Assembly: GCA_016707005.1 (NCBI GenBank)
Contig: JADJIQ010000005.1
Coordinates: 1,074,001-1,138,000, forward strand
Reading direction: 5' to 3'
Origin: Ignavibacteria bacterium
Lineage (GTDB): Bacteria; Bacteroidota; Ignavibacteria; Kapaibacteriales; Kapaibacteriaceae
Length of the DNA: 64,000 nt
Below, one piece after another: positions 53,173 to 61,021 of this stretch. The notes beneath the pieces are model-generated. The model ran no database searches, had not been told where the DNA came from, and saw only the letters and a list, made by a program, of their open reading frames with translations. Made by a program: the position numbers and the translations under genes. Within the stretch, counting starts at the first letter, position 1. Each line of letters starts with the position of its first letter.

Positions 53173-53613
53173 ATGATCATCGATACGATCGACAATACAT
53201 CATCATTCCGACACCTACCGTGGTTCGCGGCGATCGAGAATTACCTCAAAACAACAGATCTGCTCAGTGCTGAGCAAGGGAGATACGATATCGATGGTGA
53301 CGACCTCTTTGTGATCGTGGCAGACGATGCTGCCAGAGAGGCACATCCGCCACTTGAAGCCCACAGACGGTACATCGATCTTCAGATCGCTCTCACGGGG
53401 TCCTTTGACGTATTGTGGCGTCCACTTGCCGAGTGTACCGAAGAACTCCAGCCGTACAATGAAGAAGACGATGTGTTGTTGATGTCGGACCAAGCCTCCA
53501 CACGACTCACTCTTTCGACCGGTATCGCGGCGGTGTTCTTCCCACTGGATGCTCATGCACCGCAACCACCCAGGATATCTGTCCGCAAGGCCGTATTCAA
53601 GATCAAGGTCTGA
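53173..53613 (+). CDS. YhcH/YjgK/YiaL (DUF386) family protein
   Basis: A 146 aa protein of the cupin-like DUF386 family, members of which (e.g. NanQ) are sugar anomerases or beta-galactosidase beta subunits. LPWFAAIENYL, GRYDIDGDDLFVIV, APPLEAHRRYIDLQI (His/Glu metal ligands), and VFFPLDAHAPQ (second His) are present. There is no sialic acid or galactoside operon around it. Confidence 0.88.
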   Translation: MIIDTIDNTSSFRHLPWFAAIENYLKTTDLLSAEQGRYDIDGDDLFVIVADDAAREAHPPLEAHRRYIDLQIALTGSFDVLWRPLAECTEELQPYNEEDDVLLMSDQASTRLTLSTGIAAVFFPLDAHAPQPPRISVRKAVFKIKV

Positions 53614-53677
53614 ATCGTGGAATGAGGTCGAGATATACGATCTTCGTATTCAACTCTTCAAACTGAATACGCAACGT

Positions 53678-53947
53678 ATGACCGACCAACCGGAATATGA
53701 ATACTCGCCCCTTACTAGAACATTGACTGAGGGCGGTCGGTCCATTGAGGTCTACATCTTCCGTGAGAAGGGGGCCAAGACATGGTTCTTGGAAGTTGTT
53801 GATGACCACGACCATTCATCGGTATGGGAAGAGTCCTTCACCTCCGATGCACAGGCCTTGGGGATGGTGCAACGCATCATCCGTGAAGAGGGATTTGTAG
53901 CCTTTCTCGGACCTGGACCGGATGATGAGGAAGAAGTGACGAAATGA
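53678..53947 (+). CDS. Small conserved-looking cytoplasmic protein
   Basis: An 89 aa product starting MTDQPEYEYSPLTR, acidic at the end (GPGPDDEEEV). It contains VEVYIFREKGAKTWFLEVVDD-like strands then a helix (AQALGMVQRIIREEGF). No family recognised with confidence; similar small proteins are common in FCB genomes. Its stop codon TGA lies inside the first unit of the ATGACGTT array. Confidence 0.65.
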   Translation: MTDQPEYEYSPLTRTLTEGGRSIEVYIFREKGAKTWFLEVVDDHDHSSVWEESFTSDAQALGMVQRIIREEGFVAFLGPGPDDEEEVTK

Positions 53948-54017
53948 CAACTATGACGTTATGACGTTATGACGTTATGACGATCATGACGTTATGACAA
54001 TATGACGTTATGACTTT
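53944..54017. repeat. Tandem array of ATGACGTT-type 8-9 bp units
   Basis: Units in order: ATGACAACT, ATGACGTT x3, ATGACGATC, ATGACGTT, ATGACAAT, ATGACGTT, ATGACTTT. Array begins in the stop codon of the preceding gene (TGA at 53945-53947) and ends 31 bases before the likely start of the next. Each unit carries an ATG, so start-codon prediction here is ambiguous. Confidence 0.93.
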
Positions 54018-54048
54018 TGTGGCGGGGACATGCAATCGAAGGGTCGAA

Positions 54049-54579
54049 ATGGAAATGGGTTTGAATATCGACGTGATCTTGGCAGTGCTTGCCGTTGTCG
54101 CACTCACCGCGTTTCTGGTGCAGCGTGTTCGCAATGGCGGCAAACGTTTGGATGCGAAAGACCTTGTTGTGACTCTTGATGACGTTGCGCGGATCCACGA
54201 TGCAGTGCGAGATTCAACAAAGGAAGATGTCTTCGCTGTTTTTCTCGTTGCCTATGAACAAGCCAGTAAGAATGATGGTGTTCCTAGCGTGGAATTCTCA
54301 CTGGAGGACGGAACAATAGGACTCGACTTCGTGCTCTTGTCGAAAGAAAATCTCGCTATGCAAGAGGCATTTGTTCGACTTGCCACATCACTCGGATACG
54401 AAGTAGTCTCGCGCACGGTGGCCGATGTTCCATACCTGCGCGTTGTTGGTGGTGATCTCGTAAACCTCATGCGTGAGGTGTTGCTTCATGTGTTCGGTGT
54501 GGGTCCTGATGAAGAGATGGGGATCGTGCTTGAGGGCGTGGACCATACTCAGATATTTCCGTTGAATCAGAGGTCATGA
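54049..54579 (+). CDS. Small membrane-anchored protein of unknown function
   Basis: A 176 aa protein. The start at 54049 is preferred (GAAGGG 4-9 bases upstream); starting at 54010 would use the last repeat unit. A single N-terminal membrane helix (VILAVLAVVALTAFLVQ, about 7-23) is followed by a cytoplasmic mixed alpha/beta part (DLVVTLDDVARIH, VEFSLEDGTIGLDFVLLS, YLRVVGGDLVNLMREVL). No named family. Coupled by ATGA overlap to the PH-domain gene. Confidence 0.7.
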   Translation: MEMGLNIDVILAVLAVVALTAFLVQRVRNGGKRLDAKDLVVTLDDVARIHDAVRDSTKEDVFAVFLVAYEQASKNDGVPSVEFSLEDGTIGLDFVLLSKENLAMQEAFVRLATSLGYEVVSRTVADVPYLRVVGGDLVNLMREVLLHVFGVGPDEEMGIVLEGVDHTQIFPLNQRS

Positions 54580-55109
54580 CCATGTCTTCAACCGACCAGC
54601 AGATCCAAGTAGCATTCAATCCGCTGATACGACCATATCTCGTCCTTCGTATCGGCTTTATTCTCATTATGTCGATCGTTGGGATCCCGTTGGCGTTGAT
54701 CTGGTTCCTTGGAGTGGGACAGTGGTGGGCGCGACACTACTTCGCCAAACTCCAGTGTACTCTCGACGACAGAGCGCTTCGCTACAGGAAGGGTATCTTC
54801 GTTGAAGTAGAGAAGACCATTCCGTTGGAAAACATTCAAGATGTGACCTTTATTGAAGGTCCTATACTGCGACGGTTTAATCTCAGCATGCTTCGTTTTG
54901 AAACAGCCGGCTATTCAGAGCATCAAGCGCATGCAATGAGTCTGATCGGCATCATCGATGCGCACGAATTCCGCACACGCATCATCAGCACGCGTGAACA
55001 ACTACGCGCGCGTTCGCATCCGGATCCGTCGCAAATGGGATCGATGGCTGGTGTAGAGAAGAGACTTGATGAGATCATCGCCCTTCTTAAGGGGCGCCAG
55101 AGTTCGTAG
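54576..55109 (+). CDS. Bacterial PH domain (bPH2/YdbS-like) membrane protein
   Basis: A 177 aa protein with two adjacent membrane segments (YLVLRIGFILIMSIVGIP and LALIWFLGVG) followed by a YdbS-type PH domain: YFAKLQCTLDDRALRYRKGIF, VEKTIPLENIQDV and FNLSMLRFETAG. The C-terminal 30 residues are helical (MAGVEKRLDEIIALLKG). Such proteins sit at the inner membrane; function is undetermined. Confidence 0.85.
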   Translation: MTMSSTDQQIQVAFNPLIRPYLVLRIGFILIMSIVGIPLALIWFLGVGQWWARHYFAKLQCTLDDRALRYRKGIFVEVEKTIPLENIQDVTFIEGPILRRFNLSMLRFETAGYSEHQAHAMSLIGIIDAHEFRTRIISTREQLRARSHPDPSQMGSMAGVEKRLDEIIALLKGRQSS

Positions 55110-55129
55110 CATCATTACATGATTCTCGT

Positions 55130-56071
55130 TCACTTCGCGAAGTATGCCGATTCTTTGATGACATCATTCAACGCGTACGTGAATCCCTTCTGAATGCTGA
55201 AGGCCCCATGCCTGCCCGCCGTATCGATGGCAAGGATCCCCACCTGGAACTCGTTGTAGTTAGTGTGTTTCGCCACGATTCGTTTGATAGCCGTTTCGCA
55301 CGCAGCCTGTGGTGAGTCTCCCATTCGCATTCGTTCAACGGCAAGGAATGATGCCAGTGTACGAAGGACCGTTTCCCCAAGGCCAGTGCACGTAGCAGCG
55401 CCAACCTCATCGTCAACGTAGAGTCCGGCACCAATGATGGGCGAGTCTCCAACCCGACCGTGTGCCTTATAGGCAAGTCCGCTCGTTGTGCATGCTCCTG
55501 CCATTTTACCGTTCGCGTCCATTGCAAGAAGACCGATAGTATCGTGATTCTCGATGTTGATCACTGGAGTGTATTTCTTTTCCTTGCACCACTCTTCCCA
55601 CGCAGCACGCGCCTGACGTGTAAGCGTATTCGTCAGCTGCGACACACCTTGTTCTCGCGCAAATCTTTCTGCGCCCGATCCAACCAACATCACATGCGGC
55701 GTGCGTTCCATCACCAAGCGGGCAACGGTAATGGGATGTGGTATCCCTTGAACGAAGCAGACAGAGCCGGCGCGGCAATCGCCTGTCATGATCGATGCAT
55801 CAAGAGTGACGATGCCATCACGATCCGGCAAGCCCCCTAGACCAACGCTTAGATTGTTGGGGTCAGACTCAACAACCATCACACCGCGCTCTACCGCATC
55901 AAGGACAGAGCCGCCTCTGCCCAAGACCTGGAGGGCTGTCTTGTTGGCCGGAAGACCATGATCCCATGTGGAGATGACGAGTGGATCGCGAGAACTTTCT
56001 GCAAGAACTCGCTTGGTGGATGCCAACGTGGCAACACCAACGGAGGCAGCGATGAAGGAGCGACGGTTCAT
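55130..56071 (-). CDS. Isoaspartyl peptidase/asparaginase-2 family enzyme with Tat-type signal (aspartylglucosaminidase-like)
   Basis: A 313 aa Ntn-hydrolase. The N-terminus MNRRSFIAASVGVATLAS carries twin arginines at 3-4 before a hydrophobic core, i.e. a likely Tat signal. The self-cleavage site is NHDTIG with nucleophile Thr178; upstream VESDPNNLSVGLGGLPD and downstream GRVGDSPIIGAGLYVDDEVGAA (shown in parts) match glycosylasparaginase. It would cleave GlcNAc-Asn or beta-aspartyl bonds in the periplasm. Upstream lies a TACGGAGA array. Confidence 0.9.
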   Translation of the reverse strand: MNRRSFIAASVGVATLASTKRVLAESSRDPLVISTWDHGLPANKTALQVLGRGGSVLDAVERGVMVVESDPNNLSVGLGGLPDRDGIVTLDASIMTGDCRAGSVCFVQGIPHPITVARLVMERTPHVMLVGSGAERFAREQGVSQLTNTLTRQARAAWEEWCKEKKYTPVINIENHDTIGLLAMDANGKMAGACTTSGLAYKAHGRVGDSPIIGAGLYVDDEVGAATCTGLGETVLRTLASFLAVERMRMGDSPQAACETAIKRIVAKHTNYNEFQVGILAIDTAGRHGAFSIQKGFTYALNDVIKESAYFAK

Positions 56072-56082
56072 AGGATCTGAGC

Positions 56083-56114
56083 TACGGAGATACGGAGATA
56101 CAGAGATACGGAGT
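56083..56114. repeat. Tandem array, four 8-bp units (TACGGAGA)
   Basis: Units TACGGAGA x2, TACAGAGA, TACGGAGT at 56083-56114, beginning 11 bases upstream of the asparaginase start (minus strand). Related to the 16-bp units at 17893-17940. The remainder of this 153-base spacer shows no further feature. Confidence 0.9.
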
Positions 56115-56224
56115 GACTTGGGTGGTGAGTGCTATTGTGATCAAGGGCAAACCTGAAATCGTCTGTGTTGATTGGCGCACTATCTTGTGTGCAATCAGAT
56201 CTAAGTTATTGAATTGGAACGACT

Positions 56225-57757
56225 ATGACATTTGCCAAGTGGATACTCTTCGTGGTACTTCCGTTTTCCATATTCGGTTGCGGGCCATCGTTTCCACGCC
56301 CAGTTTCTATCCATCCTTCCTGTAGAGTAGTCAGTGGAGGAATTGTTCAGGATGTTGATGGAAGACAACAAGCAATATGGGTGGACAATGTCCTCGTCTC
56401 AGCAACTAAAGCACGACGCGATTCAGTCGAATTGACCTTCTTTTCAGATTCACTTCTTCCCAAGACGAAAGTCAGCATAGTAGATGGTGATATGGATCTA
56501 TGGATGTTGACGCGTTTTGACACTGGACTGAGTATCGTGGACTTTGAAGACAAGAATGAATCGGCTCAGTTTCAGATACGGAAGATCGACCCAGTTAGGC
56601 AAACCGTCGAGTCTTCGACAAAGGCCTTAACAGCTGGTCTACATAGACGACTTGTCTGGAGCAACTTCTCAGAGTTGACAAGTTCAAGTGTAACGATCGT
56701 CAACGACTACAAAAAGGGGCTGATCGGTGAACTTGTAACTGACAGCACGGACTATTCAGTACTGATGTTAGGAGACGGTTCGGTTCACGGTCCGTTTACG
56801 ATGGCGACCAAGATTCCAAAAGTAGTCCCTATGGTCTATCATGGAGAACAGGGAACATTCTCACTTATGTACAATCTTCGAGATAGCCTCTGTGAAAAAC
56901 CATCGGAAGAGAAGATCCGATATGTAGAAGGAGGTTTATTGACGAATGGAACTTGGAGTGAATATCAATTCGAGTTAGAACGACGCTTAGACAAAAAGAA
57001 CTTCAGGTCAAATCTCGTTGCTACCACTTCCAACAAGCAGCCTGTGATCTGGTCGATCGACATATGCGACAGCGGTATCGTGGGTGTTTCGCGATTTGAT
57101 CGATCGGGTTCGTCCTTCGTACGAGGATGGAAGTATGAGATGCGTGAGAGTGAAACTTCTGTACGAGAAGGACTTGACTGGGCAGTCATTGAGCCGGCGA
57201 ATGTCAGGGTGTATGACGATGGAATCCTCATTGTGCTTGAGTCACGAACAAGGACTTTCGCTAGCCCATCTATGAATTATATGCCCATGCCTATTTACTA
57301 CCAACCGGGAATGAACGCGGGGTACAGATTTAGCGACAGTCGAATTCAGTCCACATCGCTTGACTCGTGGACGTATCGCATTAACTCCCGTGGATTCGTT
57401 TTCGTCTTTGTTGAATTCTCTGGCAAGGTCCGTTGGAAGACAGTCATAGATCGAAACGGGACCAGTGAGCTTGAGTGGCAGAGTGGCGGCGGACATGATT
57501 CAGACGGCATGTTGTCAATTGGGCCAACGATTGGAACGCAGCTTCCAATGGCTTGGCGTGATGTTGATAACAAGCGTATTGTAACAGCCTTCATTGATTT
57601 GGCAAGCGGCGACATCTCGGATCATAAAGGTGTTGTTTCAATTGACGACATGGCATCGTGGTACGCCAGAAAGTGGACCCCGGATGGAAAGCTGCGTTGC
57701 TTAACGTCGATCAAGGGTCGGGAGATCGTACCGCTGATTATCGATGCTACGAAGTAA
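56225..57757 (+). CDS. Lipoprotein of unknown function, AT-richer than its surroundings
   Basis: A 510 aa product with lipobox IFGC (lipid Cys about 19). No known domain is recognised; it is beta-rich, possibly a propeller, with repeated W-x-x/aromatic strand patterns (LDSWTYRINSRGFVFVFVEFSG region near 380). Sampled lines have about 42-43 percent G+C against roughly 54 percent around it, and codon choice is looser, suggesting recent acquisition or relaxed constraint. It overlaps the convergent alkC by 11 bp. Confidence 0.65.
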   Translation: MTFAKWILFVVLPFSIFGCGPSFPRPVSIHPSCRVVSGGIVQDVDGRQQAIWVDNVLVSATKARRDSVELTFFSDSLLPKTKVSIVDGDMDLWMLTRFDTGLSIVDFEDKNESAQFQIRKIDPVRQTVESSTKALTAGLHRRLVWSNFSELTSSSVTIVNDYKKGLIGELVTDSTDYSVLMLGDGSVHGPFTMATKIPKVVPMVYHGEQGTFSLMYNLRDSLCEKPSEEKIRYVEGGLLTNGTWSEYQFELERRLDKKNFRSNLVATTSNKQPVIWSIDICDSGIVGVSRFDRSGSSFVRGWKYEMRESETSVREGLDWAVIEPANVRVYDDGILIVLESRTRTFASPSMNYMPMPIYYQPGMNAGYRFSDSRIQSTSLDSWTYRINSRGFVFVFVEFSGKVRWKTVIDRNGTSELEWQSGGGHDSDGMLSIGPTIGTQLPMAWRDVDNKRIVTAFIDLASGDISDHKGVVSIDDMASWYARKWTPDGKLRCLTSIKGREIVPLIIDATK

Positions 57758-58859
57758 CGACGAACGCTCCGAGGTCGAACGCCCTCCCATTCACCACCAC
57801 ATCCACCCGATGCACACCTGGGTAGTGCGTTCGAGTGGTGTGTTGTTTTAGAGAGATGGTCTTTCGTAGTTCGATGTGCTCGCCTGGAGCAAGCTGTGCG
57901 GTGGTGAGCTTGAAGACCTTTGCGTTGGCAGTACCGTTCGACTTTACAAAATGAACGCTGAGATCGATGAGCAGAGCCTCGGTTTGTTTTGATGTGATCT
58001 TCACGGTGAATGACACACGAACGTTGCTGCCGATCTTGGCCGCCGGCGGATCAAAGGTTGTGTTCAAGATCTTTACAGATGCCGGACGGTCATATCCCAA
58101 CACGGCAAACGCGCCTTGCTCGCCACGTTTGATGGATGAACGCAAAGCATGGTTCACAACCCATTCACGGTTGGGATGAGCCCCCTTCAACCACTTCTTT
58201 GCCGTTGAGAATAGAACGTTTGGGTTGTCCTTGCCGATGTCGTTGAGGTTGTTTGCAACAGACCTTCGAACGTAGAGTGATGGATCGTCCTTGAGCTTTT
58301 CGAGTAGGGCAAGTACTGGTCTGGGATCCTTCTGAAACGCGGGTAGACGGGATGCCCAGGGGAGTCGCGGACGTGTTCCTTCACTCACCAGTCTACGCAC
58401 ATGATGGCTTGTGTCCGATGCCCATTCGTGCAGAGTCTCTAACGTCCGTTCCTGATGATGTATCAAATACGGTCGGATGCTGAACTCCGCTGTGAACCGT
58501 TGCGTGAGCTCATAGTTCGCATGCATCGCCTTGTCGAAATGGGGCAGACCATGTTCCGCCACATAGATCGTGAACGGCATGTAAATGAACGACGAGAATT
58601 CTTGGTTCTCTTCTACTTCAGGGGGCTTTGGGAGGGCCCGCACAATGATGTCTAATGCTGTGGGGACATCTGACGGAAGATGTCGGTGCAATGCCGCTGC
58701 AATGTGTTTAGCGCGGGGGAGAAGTTCGAGATCGGACAACCCGGCGGTGGCAGTACGTCGGAATGACCGTACATCAAACGCCCCATAGGCCTGCTTCACG
58801 AGGTCTGAAATAGCGCTTACTGCTGACGGGTTGAAGATCTCTTTGAGGGGTTCGGGCAT
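57747..58859 (-). CDS. AlkC-type DNA alkylation repair glycosylase
   Basis: A 370 aa HEAT-repeat DNA glycosylase of the AlkC group, removing N3-methyl-type alkylated bases. Start at MPEPLKEIF (58859) aligns with the family; a further 12 codons are atypical. Landmarks are SFIYMPFTIYV, LIHHQERTLETLHEWASD, and VSEGTRPRLPWASRLPAFQ, then paired HEAT helices (YVRRSVANNLNDIGKDNP). From about 265 an Ig-like domain (VRVSFTVKITSKQTEALLIDL) as in AlkC, which is involved in DNA contact. Confidence 0.9.
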   Translation of the reverse strand: MPEPLKEIFNPSAVSAISDLVKQAYGAFDVRSFRRTATAGLSDLELLPRAKHIAAALHRHLPSDVPTALDIIVRALPKPPEVEENQEFSSFIYMPFTIYVAEHGLPHFDKAMHANYELTQRFTAEFSIRPYLIHHQERTLETLHEWASDTSHHVRRLVSEGTRPRLPWASRLPAFQKDPRPVLALLEKLKDDPSLYVRRSVANNLNDIGKDNPNVLFSTAKKWLKGAHPNREWVVNHALRSSIKRGEQGAFAVLGYDRPASVKILNTTFDPPAAKIGSNVRVSFTVKITSKQTEALLIDLSVHFVKSNGTANAKVFKLTTAQLAPGEHIELRKTISLKQHTTRTHYPGVHRVDVVVNGRAFDLGAFVVTS

Positions 58860-58888
58860 GATGTTTTGAAATGGGAACACAAAAAGAA

Positions 58889-58917
58889 TTGACATGGTAC
58901 GTATTTCTACGTACGTT
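58889..58917 (+). promoter_or_regulatory. Promoter/operator candidate of the DUF2589 operon
   Basis: TTGACA (58889-58894) and TACGTT (58912-58917) are 17 bases apart, and the spacer contains a perfect inverted repeat GTACGTA (58897-58903) / TACGTAC (58908-58914) around TTTC. A dyad in the core promoter of a divergent pair (alkC, DUF2589 operon) suggests a repressor site. The consensus is the generic sigma-70 form rather than the TAnnTTTG form seen elsewhere here, so it might also be chance. Confidence 0.4.
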
Positions 58918-58974
58918 GCGCTCGAGGAAGTAGCATCGCATCACGTTTTCCCACTAACTCCCTTGGAGGCATTC

Positions 58975-59625
58975 ATGGGGTTCGCGAATAGCACTCTCCG
59001 CTCCCTGCCTTTTGGACAAGTCATCGGCTCGCCGATGATCGCTGCGATCCGTGCACAGGCGTTGGCCGCTCAGGCCACAGTAGACTTCATCAAGAACGTT
59101 GGATTTGTGCCTCCCACTCCGTCCGGTGGTGGCTCAACTCCACCTGATCCGGCCGAGTTCGGAGATACGCGCTACGTTGTGTTCAAATATACACGACTCA
59201 AAACAGGAGCTGGTTCGGGTGCGGGTGCAACAGCCCCCTCATCACCCGGCGCTGATACGGAGAAGATCGAGCTTCAAGTGCCGATCCTGACGATCGTTCC
59301 GATTCCCTACATCCGGATCGATGAAATGACGATCGACTTCACTGCCAACATCACCGAACAACACGAGAGCACTTCATCAAGCTCTTCTTCGGTGGCAACG
59401 GATACCTCGCTTGATATCGGGTACTCGTTCTTCCTCTCGCCAGTCAAGGTGGGCTTCAATGCAAAAGTGGCCACCAGACACAACAGCAATCAGACGCAGT
59501 CCTCTCGCAATCGCGTTGAGTACACCATGGACATCCATGTACGAGCAGTCCAAGACGAAATGCCGGCCGGACTTGGACGCGTCCTCGGCATCCTCGAAGA
59601 AGCGATCCTTCAACGTAATAGCTAG
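58975..59625 (+). CDS. DUF2589 domain protein, copy A
   Basis: A 216 aa protein; ATG at 58975 follows TTGGAGGC. The N-terminal helix (GQVIGSPMIAAIRAQALAA, then TVDFIKNVGF at 35-44) and the conserved hydrophobic strand pair PILTIVPIPYIRIDEMTIDF at 103-122 are the DUF2589 signature. Between them is a Gly/Ser/Pro-rich insert (about 46-62 and 78-94), and a Ser-rich run (near 131-140). It ends with an amphipathic helix (GLGRVLGILEEAIL). No signal or membrane helix. Function unknown; first gene of a four-gene operon. Confidence 0.9.
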   Translation: MGFANSTLRSLPFGQVIGSPMIAAIRAQALAAQATVDFIKNVGFVPPTPSGGGSTPPDPAEFGDTRYVVFKYTRLKTGAGSGAGATAPSSPGADTEKIELQVPILTIVPIPYIRIDEMTIDFTANITEQHESTSSSSSSVATDTSLDIGYSFFLSPVKVGFNAKVATRHNSNQTQSSRNRVEYTMDIHVRAVQDEMPAGLGRVLGILEEAILQRNS

Positions 59626-59635
59626 AAGGGAGGGT

Positions 59636-59643
59636 AAGGGGCT
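59636..59643 (+). promoter_or_regulatory. AAGGGGCT directly before an ATG
   Basis: A copy of the dispersed AAGGGGCT motif sits immediately before the ATG at 59644 (AAGGGGCT-ATG), and serves as the only purine-rich site there. It is one of the few noncoding copies. An alternative, AAGGGAGGG at 59628-59636, may be the real ribosome-binding site. Confidence 0.5.
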
Positions 59644-60480
59644 ATGGCAGATCTCCGCGATGTTGTTGGCGCGATCCTCCGTGATGTGACCGAAGCTCGG
59701 GGTCAGGCAGACCTGGCCGTGCGCGATCTGGTCTCGTCGTACGCTAAGGATCCGATCCTCCGTGCGTTCACAATACCACGCACGGAGATTCGCGATCTAA
59801 AGATCGATCTAAAGGTGGCTGTCAGAAGTGTTGATGACTCGCCCGATGATCGTGCACGAAAGGAACAGCGCGTACGCGATGTTGTTCGATCTTCCATAGC
59901 CTCTCTGCCTTTCCCGATCGATCCACGAACGGAACAGGTGATCATCAAAACGGGGCTCCAGTCTGCCTCCGCTGAGTCGGTAGAAAAGGAACTGACATCG
60001 TCTGCAAAGTCTGAAGCAACGCGAGCTTCTGAAGAAACAAAGATGGATGTCTATCGAGACCTGATCGTTGTGGAAGAACGTAAGGATCAAGACGTTCGGT
60101 TGGTGGCGTTCACAACAGACATTCAGCTGACCCCAAAGAAGTTCACAACTATCCGTGATGCACGTTCGCATGCAGACACAGTGTCAAAGTTGCGGGCCGG
60201 GCAGACGCTAACACCACAGCAACAGAAACAGGCTGAAGCACGAATGAAGGAAGAGCGTGCACAGATACAAACTCGTCTCACTTCAGAATTCGTACAGCCA
60301 ATCAAACAGATCTCAGAGGCACTTGCAGCGAAGCTTGCAGCCATTGCTGCCCAGCCGTCGGAAAAGCGGATGGTGATAGATGTTGTAGCCGAAGACCTCA
60401 AGGACATCCCGCAGCACATGATCTCCACCGTGACGATCTCACTCGATGTGAATAACATTCTGCCACAGGAGGAGGCGTAA
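59644..60480 (+). CDS. Operon protein with divergent DUF2589-like N-terminal module
   Basis: A 278 aa protein not assigned by me to a named family. Its N-terminal 60 residues line up with the flanking DUF2589 proteins: DVVGAILRDVTEARG (6-20) with DLLGAPLRALIEAEA of copy B, and PILRAFTIPRTEIRDLKIDL (37-56) with the PIL-x3-xIP-x3-I-x3-hID strand pair of copies A and B. Beyond it the protein is alpha/beta, with a charged helix (QQQKQAEARMKEERAQIQ) near 200-218 and a final strand STVTISLDVNNIL. It sits between A and B, 18 bp and 1 bp away. Confidence 0.75.
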   Translation: MADLRDVVGAILRDVTEARGQADLAVRDLVSSYAKDPILRAFTIPRTEIRDLKIDLKVAVRSVDDSPDDRARKEQRVRDVVRSSIASLPFPIDPRTEQVIIKTGLQSASAESVEKELTSSAKSEATRASEETKMDVYRDLIVVEERKDQDVRLVAFTTDIQLTPKKFTTIRDARSHADTVSKLRAGQTLTPQQQKQAEARMKEERAQIQTRLTSEFVQPIKQISEALAAKLAAIAAQPSEKRMVIDVVAEDLKDIPQHMISTVTISLDVNNILPQEEA

Positions 60481-60481
60481 C

Positions 60482-61021
60482 ATGAGCGCACTAACACCGA
60501 GAACGCTAGGCGACCTCCTCGGAGCACCCCTGCGCGCATTGATCGAGGCCGAAGCCATTGCTGCGCGTACAACCGCAGACTTCATAAAAGAGGTTGGTTT
60601 CTTGCCCCCTACCAACCCTGGAATCAAGGCAGGAACAGACGATATCGGAACACCCCGACTTGTCTCATTCAAGTATAGCCGCCGATCTGCCGATGGTACC
60701 ACCGTTGAATCTACGATCAGTGTACCGCTGCTGACCATCGTGCCGATACCGTCACTACAGATCAGTGAAGCAACGATCGATATGTCGCTGGTGATCACTG
60801 ATGCAGCGTCAACACCAAGCCGACCGCAGATGAAGGCGATCATTGCATCGCCACTCGTGAAGACATCCTTACAACGGCCAACCGCAGCAGGCGATTCCGG
60901 CCGACTCACGATGGATATCTCCGTTACTCTTCAACAAGCCGATCTCACACACGGTATGGTTAGCCTCATGAATCTGCTTCAAGAGGGGATCTCCGATACA
61001 CAGAAGGAGAAGCAACCATGA
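60482..61021 (+). CDS. DUF2589 domain protein, copy B
   Basis: A 179 aa paralog of copy A. TADFIKEVGFLPP at 31-43 and PLLTIVPIPSLQISEATIDM at 82-101 give the family signature. It lacks the Gly/Ser-rich insert of copy A and ends RLTMDISVTLQQADLTHGMV then LMNLLQEGI, aligned with copy A's end. A strong ribosome-binding site AGGAGGAGG lies in the tail of the previous gene. Overlaps the zinc-ribbon gene by 4 bp. Confidence 0.9.
   Translation: MSALTPRTLGDLLGAPLRALIEAEAIAARTTADFIKEVGFLPPTNPGIKAGTDDIGTPRLVSFKYSRRSADGTTVESTISVPLLTIVPIPSLQISEATIDMSLVITDAASTPSRPQMKAIIASPLVKTSLQRPTAAGDSGRLTMDISVTLQQADLTHGMVSLMNLLQEGISDTQKEKQP

Noticed and set aside
58894..58974. Longer start for DUF2589 copy A
   Set aside because: Would place coding sequence over the promoter-like region; the ATG at 58975 has GGAGG and matches the family start.
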